NCBI RefSeq assembly: GCF_003201835.2
Contig: NZ_CP029289.2
Location: 2,674,501 to 2,738,500 of the forward strand
Direction of reading: 5' to 3'
From: Acidianus brierleyi
GTDB taxonomy: Archaea > Thermoproteota > Thermoprotei_A > Sulfolobales > Sulfolobaceae
DNA length: 64,000 nt
Every line of letters starts with the position of its first letter. The stretch's first letter is position 1. Under the pieces are notes generated by a model. The model ran no database searches. It saw nothing but the letters and a program-made list of their open reading frames with translations, and was not told where the DNA came from. A program made the position numbers and the translations under genes. Shown in pieces: positions 27,580-37,822 of the stretch.

Positions 27580-28770
27580 ATGAGAAATGTAGCAATAATC
27601 GGAACAGGTCACAGTAAGTTTGGAGCTAGAACAGATGTAAATTTGCAAGAGCTAGCCTGGGAAGCCGTGAAACAAGCTTTAGAGGAAGCTAATATAGATC
27701 AAAAGGAAATTCAATATTTCTCTGTAGGAAATGCAGGTATGTGGAGTTCAGAAAATTTGCCTGCAATAGTTGTAGGAGAATATTGTGGATTGACTACAAA
27801 AGGAACAATGAGAGTAGAAGCAGCTTGTGCTTCAGGGAGTGCAGCACTAAGAGAGGCATATCTTGCAGTTAAATCAGGAGAAGTAGATGTAGCCATGGCC
27901 ATAGGAGTAGAACAAATGCATCAATCTCCAAATCCAAATGTTGTGGAAATGATAGGCAGAGCAGGAAGTTATTTCTGGGAATTTGAGAACTTTGGTTTAA
28001 CCTTCCCTGGATATTATGCGTTATACGCTACTGCATACATGGCCAAATACGGATTAAAAGAAGAAGACTTAGGGAAAATAGCAATAAAAGCGCATCATTA
28101 CGGTTCGCTTAATCCTTATGCTCACTTCCAAAAAGAAATTTCAATGGAGGAATATATGAAATCCAAGCCAGTAGCTTGGCCTTTAAAAATTTACGACTCT
28201 TCACCTATAACTGACGGAGCAGCTGCAATAATTTTAGCTTCAGAAGATTTCGCTAGAAAAGTCACAGATTCTCCAGTATGGATAGTATCTCAAGGAGTTT
28301 CATCGGGTTTTGCTAATCTTTCAAGAAAAAGTGATTTTACAACAATAGAAGCTGCAAGAGAAGCCGCAGATATGGCTTACAAAAAAGCCGGAATAAATAG
28401 GGAAGACTCATGGAAAGTATTTGATGTAGCTGAAGTTCACGACTGCTTTACAATAGCTGAAATAATAGCTTATGAGGATCTTGGATTTGCAAGGAGAGGA
28501 GAAGGAGTTAATTTAGCAAGAGAGAATCAGACATATATAGGAGGAAGAATTCCAGTAAACGTTGACGGAGGATTAAAGGCTAAAGGACATCCGATAGGCG
28601 CTACTGGAGTTAGCATGGCAGTATCATTGGCTAGACAACTACTTTATAGAGCTCCAAATAAGGGAATGCAGGTCGAAGTCAAGAATGGTATGGCTTTAGC
28701 TCATAATGTTGGCGGAACTGGACATTACGGTTATGTTACAATATTTTCTACTAGGAGGCCATCGCAATGA
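27580..28770 (+). CDS. Thiolase-family acyltransferase (acetyl-CoA C-acetyltransferase-like)
   Basis: A 396-residue thiolase with the nucleophilic Cys in EAACASGSAAL (C83), the HDCFTIAE block and KGHPIGATGVSMA near the C-terminus. Archaeal thiolases of this type work in a complex with a DUF35 zinc-ribbon protein. The DUF35 gene follows with a 4-base overlap and a perfect AGGAGG ribosome site. It may cleave 3-ketoacyl-CoA or condense acetyl-CoA. The probable leaderless start lies about 26 bases after a TATA-like box. Confidence 0.93.
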   Translation: MRNVAIIGTGHSKFGARTDVNLQELAWEAVKQALEEANIDQKEIQYFSVGNAGMWSSENLPAIVVGEYCGLTTKGTMRVEAACASGSAALREAYLAVKSGEVDVAMAIGVEQMHQSPNPNVVEMIGRAGSYFWEFENFGLTFPGYYALYATAYMAKYGLKEEDLGKIAIKAHHYGSLNPYAHFQKEISMEEYMKSKPVAWPLKIYDSSPITDGAAAIILASEDFARKVTDSPVWIVSQGVSSGFANLSRKSDFTTIEAAREAADMAYKKAGINREDSWKVFDVAEVHDCFTIAEIIAYEDLGFARRGEGVNLARENQTYIGGRIPVNVDGGLKAKGHPIGATGVSMAVSLARQLLYRAPNKGMQVEVKNGMALAHNVGGTGHYGYVTIFSTRRPSQ

Positions 28771-29297
28771 TGAGTATTAGAGATAACTTACAAAAACAAA
28801 TAAATGATTCTATAAAACAGTTAGATTTTCTAGTAAAGCAGACAAAAATGCCTATAATCCAAGATAAGAGTGGAAATCCATTATGGGTTGACGTCAGAGA
28901 ATTAGATTTAAGATATCAAATACCTGTAAAGAAAGTTCAGAAATTCTTTAATGGTCTAAAAGATGGTAAAATATTAGCTACAAAATGTCAAAAGTGTGGT
29001 ACAGTATATTTTCCTCCTCAAGACGACTGTCCTTATTGCAAAACGTCTGGATTAGAATGGATAGAGTTACCTAAAGAAGGCAAATTAATAACTTATACTA
29101 AAATCTCTGTTAAACCTCCATCATTTTCGCATTATCAAGATTATATTGTAGGTATTGCTAAATTGAGTAACGGAGTTAATGTAACTGCTTGGGTAATAGG
29201 AAACTTAGAAAAACTTACTGTTGGTGTAGACGTTAAATTGGAAGTAAAGGAAAGAGAACCAGAAGGTTACATAACATATTATCTCGAATTAGAATAA
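28767..29297 (+). CDS. DUF35 (OB-fold/zinc-ribbon) acyl-CoA-binding protein
   Basis: A 176-residue protein with a helical N-terminus, a rubredoxin-like zinc ribbon (C74, C77, C88 and C91 in CQKCG...CPYCK) and an OB-fold ending near the C-terminus. In archaeal acetoacetyl-CoA thiolase/HMG-CoA synthase complexes DUF35 binds the CoA moiety and lets intermediates pass between enzymes. Its overlap with the thiolase gene argues that the two products associate. ATG 28767 is supported by AGGAGG at 28753-28758. Confidence 0.93.
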   Translation: MMSIRDNLQKQINDSIKQLDFLVKQTKMPIIQDKSGNPLWVDVRELDLRYQIPVKKVQKFFNGLKDGKILATKCQKCGTVYFPPQDDCPYCKTSGLEWIELPKEGKLITYTKISVKPPSFSHYQDYIVGIAKLSNGVNVTAWVIGNLEKLTVGVDVKLEVKEREPEGYITYYLELE

Positions 29298-29748
29298 ATT
29301 TTTTTGAGTATTCTCAATGTAATCATCTTATTCTGGAGCTAAACGTGAAATTATTAGAACGACGAAAAATTACTTCTAGAACATTTATGTGCAAGAATTA
29401 CGAGACTTTTGTAGATAGACAATGAATCTCGCAACCATTTCACAATACTTCTGATAGCAGTTTACTGGTTTCCCTTCCGTTTAAATAATTTTTTTTGATT
29501 CCTCCCCTCTTTGATAAATTCTCTTTATCGATCTAGAGAGCCTCTTAGCTCCTAGGGTTATTAGAGGCTGAGCATATAGAGCCCTCGTTTCTCTTGTTGA
29601 ACTTTATGTAAATTGTAATTCAAAGGAGTCTTCTCTCTTGAACGAGGCTTACTTGAAGAGATTACAGAATATTAGAGAGAATTTTATATAATTTTATTAA
29701 ATAATATCGAATAAGATGCTTGCATGACAACACTCCTAAATTTTTTAG
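29298..29748 (-). pseudogene. Intergenic region with a degenerate coding-like stretch
   Basis: On the minus strand at about 29600-29390 a frame reads STRETRALYAQPLITLGAKR and continues through a TAA to a block reading VNCYQKYCEMVARFIVYLQK. This is protein-like but has no start and one internal stop. It may be a decayed transposase or another lost gene; I do not recognise it. A 7-bp inverted repeat (AGCCTCT/AGAGGCT, 29538-29568) lies inside. The rest of the region shows nothing. Confidence 0.25.
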
Positions 29749-30579
29749 CTATTTATTTGAGATTGATTTTAATTGAATATTTATAGACGACCCGTTATCT
29801 AAAGCTACTGTAACGAAATTTTCATTAACGTTGACCTTAGGAAACTTTAGTTCCATCGAATTAATTCCCAACATAATGTATGAAGGAAAAGTTACGGCTT
29901 GGTATATACCATTTAGCATTATATTTTTTACACTGCCTTGCACTTGAGAGTAGAATTTTAGCTTTGCTTCACCAGTACTTAAGAAAATTACATTGTTTGC
30001 AATATTTATACCTAATATTAGACCAACACCATAAAGTATATCACCAAAAATCAATACACATAATAAAGTATTTATAAAGCTCATCATTGAACTGCTCACG
30101 TGTATAACATTTACTAAAAAGAAATAAGCCATAAAATCGCTGATGATTCGAAGCATCACTCCTACAAATCCTATAATACTTGCTAGTTTATTAATGGTAA
30201 GAATTTTAATGAATATTATAATAAACGCTATAAGATTTAGTGTTGACTCCATGAAGCTTAAATGAAAATCAATTCCATTAGTCAATATAGACGAGGAATA
30301 TACTGAGTAATAATATAATGACAAGATAAGATAGGTAAAATTACCAATTATTCCTATAATTCCACCTATTAATGTGACAAGCAATAACATAGAAAATAAT
30401 ATAATGTAAATTACTGAAATTGTAAGATCTGTATAAATTATGCTGAGGAAAAAGCCATGTGCGTTATCTCCAAAAAACTTAGTTAGCCAAACTACTATGT
30501 ATCCTATCATAAAATTCATGATTGATATTATCAGAATTAATATTCCTGCAATTAACATATTCCTGGAAATTTTTAGCAT
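29749..30579 (-). CDS. Hypothetical multi-pass membrane protein
   Basis: A 276-residue protein with about five or six hydrophobic helices in the first 200 residues and a soluble C-terminal tail of about 75 residues. The tail is rich in beta-forming residues (MELKFPKVNVNENFVTVALD). It somewhat recalls DUF973-type proteins in layout but lacks their motif. Function unknown. Confidence 0.6.
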   Translation of the reverse strand: MLKISRNMLIAGILILIISIMNFMIGYIVVWLTKFFGDNAHGFFLSIIYTDLTISVIYIILFSMLLLVTLIGGIIGIIGNFTYLILSLYYYSVYSSSILTNGIDFHLSFMESTLNLIAFIIIFIKILTINKLASIIGFVGVMLRIISDFMAYFFLVNVIHVSSSMMSFINTLLCVLIFGDILYGVGLILGINIANNVIFLSTGEAKLKFYSQVQGSVKNIMLNGIYQAVTFPSYIMLGINSMELKFPKVNVNENFVTVALDNGSSINIQLKSISNK

Positions 30580-30800
30580 AAAATGATCTATTACTCTTGT
30601 ATTTTAAACTTGACTATTATACAGATTAATTGAAAATATTCTAATAAAAGAAACTTGAATAATTAGAATCTAAAAACATAGCAAAGTTTCATGAATTTCT
30701 CTTTATAATTAACCTAAAATTAAAATATTAAGGTATGATAAAATAGTAATCTTCATTAGAGTTAATCTTATAAAATAAAGAAGAATACAATAAATAGTTA

Positions 30801-31286
30801 TCAAGCGTAGATTTCGTAAGTACTTTCAGATTGTATACTATTTACTATTAGTTCTCCATAAATCTCGTCTTCATCATTAATTAATTTGAAACCTAATTTT
30901 CTTCCCAATTTTATCATTGGCATGTTTTCGCTTAATGTGTAAAACTTTATTTTCTTAAGTCCCATCCTTTTACCTTCGTTAATCAAAGATTTGACTATCA
31001 TACTTCCTATTCCGTATCTTCTAAATTCTGGGTGAACAACTAAAGAAAATTCTCCATCATTATAAATAGTCCCTTCACCTATTATTTTTCCATTATATTC
31101 GGCTAAAATGGTAATGTGATCGTTTTCGTTTGTTAGTTTCTTAACATCTTCCACTGTAGGCCTATAAAGATGAAAATATCTTAGGTATAAATCATCATCA
31201 GAAAGAGTAGAATAGAGCTCATATATCTTATTCCAATCTTCTTCCTTAGCTCTCCTTAAAGTTACTCCGGCAATATATTCACTCAT
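30801..31286 (-). CDS. GNAT-family N-acetyltransferase
   Basis: A 161-residue protein with the GNAT fold: an N-terminal TLRRAKEEDWNKIYELYSTL helix and the acetyl-CoA pyrophosphate loop VVHPEFRRYGIGSMIVKSLI (R-x-x-G-x-G type, about residues 85-104). The C-terminal strand block YTLSENMPMIKLGRKLGFKL is also present. It transfers an acetyl group from acetyl-CoA to an unknown amine. It is a single gene. Confidence 0.88.
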   Translation of the reverse strand: MSEYIAGVTLRRAKEEDWNKIYELYSTLSDDDLYLRYFHLYRPTVEDVKKLTNENDHITILAEYNGKIIGEGTIYNDGEFSLVVHPEFRRYGIGSMIVKSLINEGKRMGLKKIKFYTLSENMPMIKLGRKLGFKLINDEDEIYGELIVNSIQSESTYEIYA

Positions 31287-31990
<704 letters not shown>

Positions 31991-32108
31991 TCTTTTCTTT
32001 TTAACTTTTTATATAACTACTAAATTTTATATTTATACATATTTAGTATTAATTTTACAAAGTTTTCTTTAAAGATTTTATAATTCTTTATATAATTTTA
32101 CTAAAAAT

Positions 32109-32365
32109 AATGAACTTCCCATAATCTTGGTAGATAAAGGGCCTTGTAAGTATGTAAGACATTCATCCTACACTGGAGCCTTCGTGGCAATTTTAGGATT
32201 ATCCTTACTCGCTCACCCAATTCTTTCTATAGTAGTATCGATAATTACTTTTGTAGCCTACTATTTTAGAATAAAAAATGAAGAAAAACATTAATTTCTA
32301 ATTTTGGAGACGAATATCTTAGAAGATTTGGTAAGAAGAAAAGACTCTTTCCCTGTATCTTTTAA
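32109..32365 (+). pseudogene. Decayed isoprenylcysteine carboxyl methyltransferase-like membrane protein
   Basis: Plus-strand translation gives LVDKGPCKYVRHSSYTGAF, a hydrophobic segment, then YYFRIKNEEKH. After a one-base frameshift near 32292 it continues ISNFGDEYLRRFGKKKRLFP. These are the conserved blocks of the ICMT/phospholipid methyltransferase family (GPYRYVRHPxYxG, RIxxEE, FGxxYxxY). Only the C-terminal half remains and there is no start codon, so it is a dead fragment. Confidence 0.7.
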
Positions 32366-32591
32366 CTAGAAGATTAGAGCTTATTGACTTTAATTGAATA
32401 ATAGAAGATCTCAAAACTTTTTCAATTGAAAAATTATATAACTTTATTCTTTTTCATTTAAATAAACAATAAATAAATTCCTCTATAAAACATTTGTAAC
32501 GGTTTATAAGAAATAACTATAAACTATATTCATAACTCTTTAGGTAGGCATAAACTACAAACTTTTAATTTTTAGTTATCTATTTTTATTT

Positions 32592-33317
32592 ATGAACATT
32601 GTGGTGGGTTTTAAAATAGTCCCTGATGATACACTAGTTAGGGCATCCGGAGAAAAACTTCTTTTGGATGTTCCGTTAAAGATAAGTACATATGACAAAA
32701 ATGCTATAGAAGAAGGTATAGAACTCAAAGAAAAATTTGGAGGAAAAGTGGTAGGGATAACTGTAGGAAATAACGATAAAAAATCAATTAGAGAAGCATT
32801 GTCAATGGGAATAGACGAGGTTATTTCAGTATCATCACGTAACTTAGACGTTTATGGAACTGCAATGGCCATAGTTGAAAATATAAAAAATTTGAATCCC
32901 GATATCATAATATTTGGAGAGCAAACAGTAGATAGTGGAACTTCTGGAGTTCCCGGCTATGTTTCAGAACTTCTTAACTTACCGTATATATCTAACGTAA
33001 AATCACTAAAAATTGAAGGTAAAAAGGTAATAGCTGATAGAGGAATGGTTAGCTACGTTGAAACAGTAGAAAGTGAGCTTCCTTTAATAATCTCCGTAGG
33101 AGGAGAAATAAATACTCCAAGAATACCTACTGTTAGACAAATTATGGAATCTTCAAAGAAACCCGTAAAAGAAGTTACCTTTGAATTAGAACCAAAAGTT
33201 AAGGTAATAGAAACTAAACCTTTAGTTGTTAATAGGAAAAAGATAATAATAGAAGCAAACATGAATGAGGCTGTAGACAAATTATTAGAAAAATTGAAGG
33301 AGGATGGTGTTTTATGA
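32592..33317 (+). CDS. etfB: Electron transfer flavoprotein beta subunit
   Basis: A 241-residue EtfB. It opens with MNIVVGFKIVPDD, has DKNAIEEGIELKEK and the family signature segment ADRGMVSYVETVESELPLIISVGGEINTPRIPT (the AMP-binding region). It accepts electrons from acyl-CoA dehydrogenases together with EtfA. A TATA-like CTTTTAATT lies about 26 bases before the ATG, so the message is probably leaderless. It overlaps etfA by four bases. This separate pair is at hand for the beta-oxidation cluster nearby. Confidence 0.94.
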   Translation: MNIVVGFKIVPDDTLVRASGEKLLLDVPLKISTYDKNAIEEGIELKEKFGGKVVGITVGNNDKKSIREALSMGIDEVISVSSRNLDVYGTAMAIVENIKNLNPDIIIFGEQTVDSGTSGVPGYVSELLNLPYISNVKSLKIEGKKVIADRGMVSYVETVESELPLIISVGGEINTPRIPTVRQIMESSKKPVKEVTFELEPKVKVIETKPLVVNRKKIIIEANMNEAVDKLLEKLKEDGVL

Positions 33318-34171
33318 AAGTAGTAGTCTTTTCAGAGAGTCCACCTCATTATAAAATGGCTTCAGCAATAGCTCAGAGCCTTAACCCTGATGAGTTAATA
33401 GGAATTTCTCCTCAACCATTTAAATTTACAACTCAGCTTTACGTTTACGAAAAACCAGATGAGGACGGGTTGGTGGACTTCATATCAAATCTTCACCCTG
33501 ACCTATTACTTACAGGAAGTGTAAGAAGAGATAGAGTAATAGCGTCAAGAGTGGCAGGAAGGTTAAAAGCTGGATACATACCAGACGCTGTTAACTTAAA
33601 ATTTGATAATAAATTAACTGTCAACAGGACATCTTATAGTGGAATAGGAATTTCTCAACTTGAATCATCGTTACCAGCTGTTGTCACAATTGCTGGTACT
33701 CAGTTACAACCTAAGGAAATAGAAAGTAAAATGGAAAAAATACAATTAAATCAGGGAAGGATAAAAATAGTAAATGTCAAGCCTACTACTTCTGGAGCAA
33801 ACTTAGCTACAGCTCAGATAGTAATAGGCGTAGGAAGAGGGATAGGATCAAAAGAAAACGTGAAATATGCTGAGGAATTAGCTAATGCTATAGGAGGAGT
33901 AGTAGGAGGAAGTAGACCTGTAGCAGCAGAATTAAATTGGGTATCTGAAGATAGACAAATAGGACTGTCTGGACTCAGAATAAGGCCAAAGCTTTACATA
34001 GCATTAGGAATATCTGGACAGCCACAACATATTGCTGGAATAAGAGATTCCAAGATAATAGTTGCAGTAAATAAAGATAAGAACGCACCTATAATTGATA
34101 ACGCTGATTACATGATTGTTGGAGACGCAGTAGAATTCTGTAAAGTAATGACAGGAAAACTAAAGAAATAA
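33314..34171 (+). CDS. etfA: Electron transfer flavoprotein alpha subunit
   Basis: A 285-residue EtfA with an N-terminal alpha/beta domain and the C-terminal FAD-binding domain: GVGRGIGSKENVKYAEELA, GGVVGGSRPVAAELNW, GLSGLRIRPKLYIALGISG, QPQHIAGIRDS and IIDNADYMIVGDA. A strong GGAGGATGGTG ribosome site precedes the ATG and the genes overlap (ATGA), so expression is coupled to etfB. The dimer would pass electrons from acyl-CoA dehydrogenase to an ETF:quinone oxidoreductase, not seen in this window. Confidence 0.95.
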   Translation: MKVVVFSESPPHYKMASAIAQSLNPDELIGISPQPFKFTTQLYVYEKPDEDGLVDFISNLHPDLLLTGSVRRDRVIASRVAGRLKAGYIPDAVNLKFDNKLTVNRTSYSGIGISQLESSLPAVVTIAGTQLQPKEIESKMEKIQLNQGRIKIVNVKPTTSGANLATAQIVIGVGRGIGSKENVKYAEELANAIGGVVGGSRPVAAELNWVSEDRQIGLSGLRIRPKLYIALGISGQPQHIAGIRDSKIIVAVNKDKNAPIIDNADYMIVGDAVEFCKVMTGKLKK

Positions 34172-34551
34172 AATATTTTATACATTTAACTTAATAACAG
34201 ATGAAAAATTTTGCACTAATTATAAAGAACTACATAATTAATGTAAAAGCAAATCTTTAGAATATATGAATATTTATTTCTAGCATCTATTAATATTATT
34301 ACTTCCAGTAAGTTTTTGTCTTATTTCTTCTTATTTTACGTCATCTAAATTAAAAAGAACTTTCCAGAACTACTAATGTATTAATTTAATCAAGATACAT
34401 ATTTATTTTTAACAACTATATATTAGGTGATAACTAGGAGATTAGATGGTGAACTACCCAACCCTAACTAGTCTACCACAATTTCTAGTTCACAAATAAA
34501 TTAAATTTGATATTATGTTATAAAGAATTATACTATATTAATATTACACTA
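34172..34551. other. AT-rich intergenic region with an IS605-type end remnant
   Basis: About 380 bases between convergent etfA and an acyl-CoA ligase gene. The only notable element is the inverted repeat GTGAACTA (34449-34456)/TAGTTCAC (34486-34493). On the minus strand it reads GTTAGGGTTGGGTAGTTCAC, close to the right-end hairpin at 12.4 kb (GTTAGGGCGCGGTAGTTCAC). It is probably a solitary transposon end. Confidence 0.45.
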
Positions 34552-36081
34552 TTACATGGTCTTTAACTTAAATCTCTGAATTTTTCCGCTTTCTGTCTTA
34601 GGTAAGGAATCTACGAATTTTATTTCGTGCAAATGAACGTGCTTAGAATAGTTTTCTCTAACTAAATCAAGCAATTCTTTAGCTAGTTCATCACTTGGAG
34701 AATATCCTTGTTTAAGTACTACAAATGCTTTAAATACATGTCCTCTTACTGGATCATCTACGGGAACTACTGCTGTTTCTAAAACTGAAGGATGAGTTAT
34801 TAATGCGCTTTCTATTTCAAATGGGCCTACTCTGTATCCTGAAACTTTAACTACGTCGTCTTGTCTTCCTATAAACCAGAAATATCCCTCATCATCGATT
34901 TTAGCCATATCCCCCGTTAAATACCAATCTCCCTTGAAGACATTTTTAGTTCTCTCTTCGTCAGCTAGATAACCTTTAAAACAGAACCCTTCACTCTTAG
35001 AGTTGACTGCTATCACTTCATCAATGGTTGTAATTTCATAGCCAGGTGCTGGCAATCCCATACTTCCAGGTTTTGTTTCTGCTTCATAACCCCAACCATT
35101 ATAGACTACCATTCCTACTTCAGACTGACCGTAATGATCCTTTATAGTAATTCCGTAATTTGTATTAAACCATTTTATTATTTCTGGATTAAGGGGTTCT
35201 CCAGCTGAACTCGCTCTCCTTATTTTCAAGTTATATTTTTTAGGATCTCTAATTTTTCCAGCTATTATCCTATATGCAGTAGGGGCAAATGCTAGGTTAG
35301 TAATTTTATTATCTTCTAAAAATTTTAATGTATCTTCTGGATCAAAAGGTTTATCTAAGAAAAATATTGTCTTACCGAAAAGTAAAGGACCTATTAAACC
35401 ATAATATAATCCATATGCCCAGCCTGGGTCTGCAGGATTCCAGAAAACGTCGTCTTCTTTTAATCCTATACCATATTTCATGTATACGTAAGTATTTAAT
35501 AGTAATCGAAAGCTAACTAATGCGCCCTTAGGTTTACCAGTAGTTCCTGAAGTATATATTAAAATAGCAGTATCGTCAAGAGAGGGTCTATTAGGATTTT
35601 TTATTGGTTCGGATGATATTGCATCATCAAAACTTAATGAATTAGAAGTTTTACCAGGAAATGTTATTATGGTTAAATTAAATCTTTCGAGTTTTTGAAT
35701 TTGATCTTCTTGTGCGAATATAATTTTAGGTTTAACATCCCTTGTCCTAATTTCTATAGCTAATGGTCCAAACGCTGTGAAAAGTGGTTGGTAAATTGCT
35801 CCTATCATCCATGTAGCTAAAAGTATTATTGGCTGTTCAGCTTTTTTAGAGGCTAAAACTGATATAACGTCTCCTTTTTTAACGCCCAATCCTTGCATAA
35901 AGCCTGCAAGTCTACTACTTTTATTATAAAGTTCATAAAACGAATAAGATATTTTATCATAATTCATGTCAAATCTTACTAACGCAGTATCTGAATTTTT
36001 TGGAAATGAAAGCAAATTATCCTTAAAATAGCTTAATGCCTCGTTCCAAGAAAATTCCTTTTTAAGCTCTTGATATTTCAT
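34552..36081 (-). CDS. AMP-forming acyl-CoA (acetyl/propionyl-CoA-like) synthetase
   Basis: A 509-residue adenylate-forming ligase. It has ILIYTSGTTGKPKGALVSFR (about 166-185), the WNPADPGWAYGLYYGL segment typical of acetyl-CoA synthetase-like enzymes, DHYGQSEVGMVV, WYLTGDMAKIDDEGYFWFIGR and the C-terminal catalytic lysine in LPKTESGKIQRFKL. It activates a short or medium carboxylic acid. It is monocistronic and starts with ATG. A role in the 3-hydroxypropionate/4-hydroxybutyrate cycle is possible but not shown. Confidence 0.92.
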   Translation of the reverse strand: MKYQELKKEFSWNEALSYFKDNLLSFPKNSDTALVRFDMNYDKISYSFYELYNKSSRLAGFMQGLGVKKGDVISVLASKKAEQPIILLATWMIGAIYQPLFTAFGPLAIEIRTRDVKPKIIFAQEDQIQKLERFNLTIITFPGKTSNSLSFDDAISSEPIKNPNRPSLDDTAILIYTSGTTGKPKGALVSFRLLLNTYVYMKYGIGLKEDDVFWNPADPGWAYGLYYGLIGPLLFGKTIFFLDKPFDPEDTLKFLEDNKITNLAFAPTAYRIIAGKIRDPKKYNLKIRRASSAGEPLNPEIIKWFNTNYGITIKDHYGQSEVGMVVYNGWGYEAETKPGSMGLPAPGYEITTIDEVIAVNSKSEGFCFKGYLADEERTKNVFKGDWYLTGDMAKIDDEGYFWFIGRQDDVVKVSGYRVGPFEIESALITHPSVLETAVVPVDDPVRGHVFKAFVVLKQGYSPSDELAKELLDLVRENYSKHVHLHEIKFVDSLPKTESGKIQRFKLKTM

Positions 36082-36266
36082 AGTTTAATATTGTTTATAC
36101 ATTATATAAAGATCTTTCTGAAATGAAGTTATAATTTTATTCAAGTTTATGAGTCTCCATTTGACTTAATCCATTGTATTAAAGCGATTTAGTTTAAAAA
36201 TTGATATAGGAATATAAATATTCACAAGGATATAGATATTACGTTTCTATACTACTATACTAAATA

Positions 36267-36881
36267 ATGGTATCGGAATATATAGATTCGGAACTAAAAA
36301 GACTCGAAGATTATGCCTTAAGAAGAGTTAAAGGAATTCCAAATAATAGAAGGCTATGGGTTTTAACATGCATGGATGAGAGAGTTCATATTGAGCAGGC
36401 TTTAGGGATACAGCCAGACGATGCTCATATTTATAGGAACGCTGGCGGAATAGTAACAGATGATGCAATACGATCTGCTTCATTAACTACAAATTTCTTC
36501 GGTACAAAAGAGATAATTGTAGTTACACATACAGATTGCGGAATGTTAAGATTTACGGGAGAAGAAGTAGCTAAGTATTTTGAAAGTAAAGGTATAAAAC
36601 CAACACAAATTCAACTGGATCCTTTATTACCAGCTTTTCGTATTTCATCTGAAGAAGATTTTATAAAATGGTTTAAGTTTTATGAGGATTTAGGCGTGAA
36701 GTCTCCTGATGAAATGGCACTTAAGGGCGTAGAGATTTTAAGAAATCATCCACTAATTCCTAAAGATATTAGAATAACTGGTTACGTATATGAGGTCGAA
36801 ACTCATAGACTAAGGAAACCTAATCAGTTTATCTATAATGAAACCTCCAAATTTGAACATGGCACAGTAGTCAAGGAATAA
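36267..36881 (+). CDS. Carbon disulfide hydrolase (beta-carbonic-anhydrase fold)
   Basis: A 204-residue zinc enzyme that hydrolyses CS2 to CO2 and H2S with COS as intermediate. Zinc ligands fall at Cys35, His88 and Cys91, with Asp37 in CMDER and Asp90 in HTDCGM, the same numbering as the characterised Acidianus A1-3 enzyme. Length and C-terminal tail (NETSKFEHGTVVKE) also match, from memory of that sequence. Family knowledge says the enzyme forms a hexadecameric catenane with a narrow CS2-specific tunnel and no CO2 hydratase activity. A TATA-like AATATAAATA lies at 36211-36220. H2S produced could be used by the SQR-type operon at 40-42.6 kb. Confidence 0.93.
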   Translation: MVSEYIDSELKRLEDYALRRVKGIPNNRRLWVLTCMDERVHIEQALGIQPDDAHIYRNAGGIVTDDAIRSASLTTNFFGTKEIIVVTHTDCGMLRFTGEEVAKYFESKGIKPTQIQLDPLLPAFRISSEEDFIKWFKFYEDLGVKSPDEMALKGVEILRNHPLIPKDIRITGYVYEVETHRLRKPNQFIYNETSKFEHGTVVKE

Positions 36882-36886
36882 TTTTT

Positions 36887-37645
36887 TTATAAATTTATAT
36901 CTGATAAGTATTTTATGGTAATTTTGCAAGAACATTTTCCATTTATTATCTCACTTCTACAGTTAGCGCATTTTTCAACTATTTTCTCTGGAGAATTTGT
37001 TATATTTATGGCGTATTTTATTAATTCTTTCCATCTATCTTCTATATTATGTAATCCGAGTTTGTTATATATTTCGCTTAAGGTATCTTCACTTAAGAAT
37101 GTTATAGCTTGAAGTCCGCATGTGAATGCATATTTTTCCCAATCTCTTTGGTTATTAAGTGAAGCATTCCTAATCTTGTCAATACATTTCAACCATAGAA
37201 TCTTTGCATAAAATAATGGCTTATAATATACCTTAATACCTTTAATTTCGTCAATTATTGCATATTTTATATTTTTTATCATCAATATATCTTCTGAGGA
37301 AATATCGGAGTATGATTTGCAAGAGACTACCAGCATAAGCATGCCTAAAGTTTTTAATAATACCCTTAGTTCATCATTTGTTGAGATTATAGAAAGTATT
37401 GCCTCAGAATTTTTGTTTTTTAGTATTCTCTTAGCATAAATATCAAATGGTAAATAGTCCCCTTCATAATATAACCACCTATAGAGTTCCTCTACTTTCC
37501 TAGCATATTCCTCACTATAATAATGTTTAATCTTATCTTCTATCATCTGTTTAATTAATTTTGAAGGAGAACTGTTAACAGATTCTGCAAAATCTTCTAG
37601 GAGCTTAAAAGTTGATGGATTTAACCATGTAGAAACAGTAGGCAT
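36887..37645 (-). CDS. Hypothetical protein with ribbon-helix-helix-like start and zinc-ribbon end
   Basis: A 252-residue protein of unknown function. Residues 1-40 (VSTWLNPSTFKLLEDFAESV, then PSKLIKQMIED) resemble a ribbon-helix-helix DNA-binding domain. The middle is helical, and the C-terminus has four cysteines in CANCRSEIINGKCSC that could bind zinc. It converges on the CS2 hydrolase gene, leaving five bases between the two stops. A regulator is possible, but the family is not recognised. Confidence 0.62.
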   Translation of the reverse strand: MPTVSTWLNPSTFKLLEDFAESVNSSPSKLIKQMIEDKIKHYYSEEYARKVEELYRWLYYEGDYLPFDIYAKRILKNKNSEAILSIISTNDELRVLLKTLGMLMLVVSCKSYSDISSEDILMIKNIKYAIIDEIKGIKVYYKPLFYAKILWLKCIDKIRNASLNNQRDWEKYAFTCGLQAITFLSEDTLSEIYNKLGLHNIEDRWKELIKYAINITNSPEKIVEKCANCRSEIINGKCSCKITIKYLSDINL

Positions 37646-37822
37646 TGATTATATTATATTCTCTGGATTTTAAAGCTTAATTTAATAAAGAAAGATTTTA
37701 TACAATATTTTTGATTTTTCCAAGAAATACACATAATATAGAGTTTACATTAAATATCTAATATATTCTTATTAAACATATTTCATGAAAAACATATAAG
37801 ACTAAAGTGAGTATTCTGATTT

